A stretch of 7,539 nt of DNA from Gemmatimonadota bacterium (GTDB lineage Bacteria > Gemmatimonadota > Gemmatimonadetes > Gemmatimonadales > GWC2-71-9): assembly GCA_025361465.1 (NCBI GenBank), contig JANYAG010000094.1, forward strand, positions 1 to 7,539, read 5' to 3'. Shown in pieces: positions 5,876 through 7,539 of the stretch. The notes under the pieces are model-generated. The model saw only the letters and a list, made by a program, of their open reading frames with translations. It was not told the DNA's origin and searched no databases. The position numbers were made by a program, and so were the translations under genes. Within the stretch, counting starts at the first letter, position 1. Each line of letters opens with the position of its first letter.

Positions 5876-7539
5876 ATGGCGTTTGTCCATCTCCACACGC
5901 ACAGCGAATACTCGCTGCTCGACGGCGCCAACCGCATCCCCGAGCTGGTCAAGCACGTCAAGACCCTGGGGATGGATTCCCTCGCCGTCACCGACCACGG
6001 CAACCTCCACGCCGCCTGGCACTTCTACGACGAGGCCCGGCGCCAGGGCATCCGGCCGATCCTCGGCTTCGAAGCCTACCTGGCCTTCGGCCCGCGGACC
6101 GTGTTCGCCAAACCGGCCTGGGCCCCGGCCCAGTACTCCCACCTCGTCCTCCTTGCCAAGGACGTCCGGGGGTACCGGAATCTGACACGTTTGAGCTCGA
6201 TCGGGTACACCGAAGGCTTCTACCGCCGTCCCCGGATCGATCGCGAGGTGCTCGAACGCTACCGCGAAGGGCTGGTCTGTCTCGCCGCCTGTCTCTCGGG
6301 CGAAGTCGCCCTCTGGCTGCGGCAGAACAACTACGAGAAGGCGAAGGAATCGGCGGAGTACTTCGCCGGCCTGTTCGGGCGCGACGGCTTCTTCCTCGAG
6401 ATCCAGAATCACGGTATCCCCGAGGAAGTGTTGGTCACCGAGGGAATGCTCCGGTTGGGCAAGGAGCTGGGCCTCGGCGTGGTCGCCACCAATGACGCGC
6501 ACTACCTCAAGCGCGACGACGCCGAAGCGCACGACGTGCTCCTGGCCATCGGCACCGGGTCCGACCTCGACGACCCCAAGCGGTTCCGCTTCACCGGCAG
6601 CGAGTCGTACGTCAAGAGCGAACTCGAGATGCTGAAGCTCTTCCCGGGGCACCTCGACACCATTGAGCGGACGCAGACGGTCGCGAACCTCTGCGAATTC
6701 TCCTTCGAGAAGAAGTACTATCTCCCCAATTTCCCGCTGCCGGCGGAATACACCAGCGACAACGCCCTGCTGCGCGACCTGACCGAGCAGGGCGCGGCCT
6801 CGCGCTACGGCACTCCGCTCCCCGAGCCGGTGCGCGAGCGGCTGGAGTATGAGCTGGGCGTCATCACCCAGGCCGGCTATGCCGGCTACTTCCTGATCGT
6901 CTCGGATTTCATCGACGCGGCCCGCGCCCGCGGGATTCCGGTGGGGCCGGGGCGCGGCTCGGCGGCGGGATCGTTGGTGGCCTACGCCCTGCGCATCACC
7001 AACGTCGATCCGCTGAAGTTCGACCTCCTCTTCGAGCGCTTCCTCAATCCCGAGCGGGTGTCGATGCCCGACATCGACATCGACTTCTGCTTCGAGCGAC
7101 GTGGCGAGGTGATCGAGTACGTCCGCGAACGGTACGGCCGCGAGTCGGTGGGCCAGATCATCACCTTCGGGACGATGAAGGCGCGTGCCGCGGTCAAGGA
7201 CGTCGCCCGCGTCCTCAAGGTGCCGCCCGGCGAGGCCGATAAGCTCACCAAGCTGATCCCCTCGATGCCGGGCTTCAACCTGACCATCCCCGAGGCGCTC
7301 CGGAAGGTGGACGAGCTGCGCAGTGCAGTGAACTCCAACGAGCTCTACGGCCGGGTCTTCACCTACGCCTCGCGGATCGAGGGGCTGTCGCGCCACGCCT
7401 CGGTGCACGCCGCCGGCGTGGTGATCGCCCCGGGTCCCCTCTCCGAATACGTGCCGGTGTGCACCGCCCCCAACAAGGGCGCTGGCGCATCGGCCGATGG
7501 CGAAGACTCGATCATCTGCCAGTACGACATGGGATCGCT
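5876..7539 (+). CDS. dnaE: DNA polymerase III alpha subunit, N-terminal 554 residues (3' truncated)
   Basis: The catalytic subunit of the replicative polymerase, cut by the window end at residue 554; the family is usually about 1150-1200 residues. The ATG is fixed because an in-frame TGA lies at 5870-5872. The PHP domain (about 1-280) has all nine family metal ligands: H7 and H9 (HLHTH), D16, H41 (TDHGN), E66 (GFEAY), H89, C139 (CLSGE), D207 and H209 (TNDAHY). The palm begins around 300: VGPGRGSAAGS (356-366), then PDIDIDFC with catalytic D401 and D403, by my count the same numbers as E. coli; QIITFGTMKA; and RHASVHAAGVVIAP (506-519). The third catalytic Asp lies beyond the window. Motifs favour DnaE1 over DnaE2/ImuC or PolC. 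No clear Shine-Dalgarno precedes the start. The gene is divergent from the peptidase operon, with no functional link apparent. Confidence 0.97.
   Translation, partial: MAFVHLHTHSEYSLLDGANRIPELVKHVKTLGMDSLAVTDHGNLHAAWHFYDEARRQGIRPILGFEAYLAFGPRTVFAKPAWAPAQYSHLVLLAKDVRGYRNLTRLSSIGYTEGFYRRPRIDREVLERYREGLVCLAACLSGEVALWLRQNNYEKAKESAEYFAGLFGRDGFFLEIQNHGIPEEVLVTEGMLRLGKELGLGVVATNDAHYLKRDDAEAHDVLLAIGTGSDLDDPKRFRFTGSESYVKSELEMLKLFPGHLDTIERTQTVANLCEFSFEKKYYLPNFPLPAEYTSDNALLRDLTEQGAASRYGTPLPEPVRERLEYELGVITQAGYAGYFLIVSDFIDAARARGIPVGPGRGSAAGSLVAYALRITNVDPLKFDLLFERFLNPERVSMPDIDIDFCFERRGEVIEYVRERYGRESVGQIITFGTMKARAAVKDVARVLKVPPGEADKLTKLIPSMPGFNLTIPEALRKVDELRSAVNSNELYGRVFTYASRIEGLSRHASVHAAGVVIAPGPLSEYVPVCTAPNKGAGASADGEDSIICQYDMGS

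Noticed and set aside
5789..7408. A 539-codon open frame on the minus strand opposite dnaE.
   Set aside because: The plus strand here encodes DnaE with intact PHP and palm motifs. The antisense product is a repetitive Asp/Glu/Val/Gly/Arg-rich string with no recognisable domain, as expected opposite GC-rich coding sequence.

Overview
The window is high-GC chromosomal DNA of the kind found in Gemmatimonadota. That assignment is an inference from the GC-rich wobble positions, the type of outer-membrane receptor at the left edge (a TonB-type barrel with a helical LTxxQ tail) and the PorV-like outer-membrane protein. It cannot be proved from this window alone.

Layout: (1) 1-708, plus strand: the 3' end of an outer-membrane beta-barrel receptor gene, cut by the window edge. 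It carries an unusual C-terminal helical extension. (2) 705-5754, minus strand: four tightly packed genes that look like one operon. In transcription order they are a secreted M30-like metallopeptidase lipoprotein (HELQH), a PorV/PorQ-like outer-membrane barrel, a membrane-anchored predicted aminopeptidase of the PF10023 family (HELAH), and a cytoplasmic M20 family dipeptidase. Junctions 1/2 and 2/3 are 4-nt overlaps (GTGA, then ATGA). Junction 3/4 has a 6-nt gap, with the Shine-Dalgarno lying just before and touching the upstream stop. (3) 5755-5875: a 121-bp divergent promoter region. (4) 5876-7539, plus strand: the 5' half of dnaE, the replicative DNA polymerase III alpha subunit. It runs off the right edge and has a complete set of PHP-domain metal ligands.

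How the genes may work together: the operon puts peptide-bond hydrolases in every compartment. A surface or periplasmic endopeptidase-like lipoprotein, an inner-membrane-anchored aminopeptidase and a cytosolic dipeptidase are co-transcribed with an outer-membrane barrel. The simplest reading is a protein or peptide scavenging pathway that degrades substrate stepwise from the cell surface inward. The individual families are known. The combination as a unit is the most interesting feature of the window, and its function is inferred from gene order only. The receptor gene converges on the operon and shares a CTAG palindrome that holds both stop codons. The operon and dnaE diverge from promoters that appear to share one -35 heptamer.

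There is no gene-free stretch longer than 121 bp. I see no RNA genes, insertion sequences, CRISPR arrays or attachment sites.
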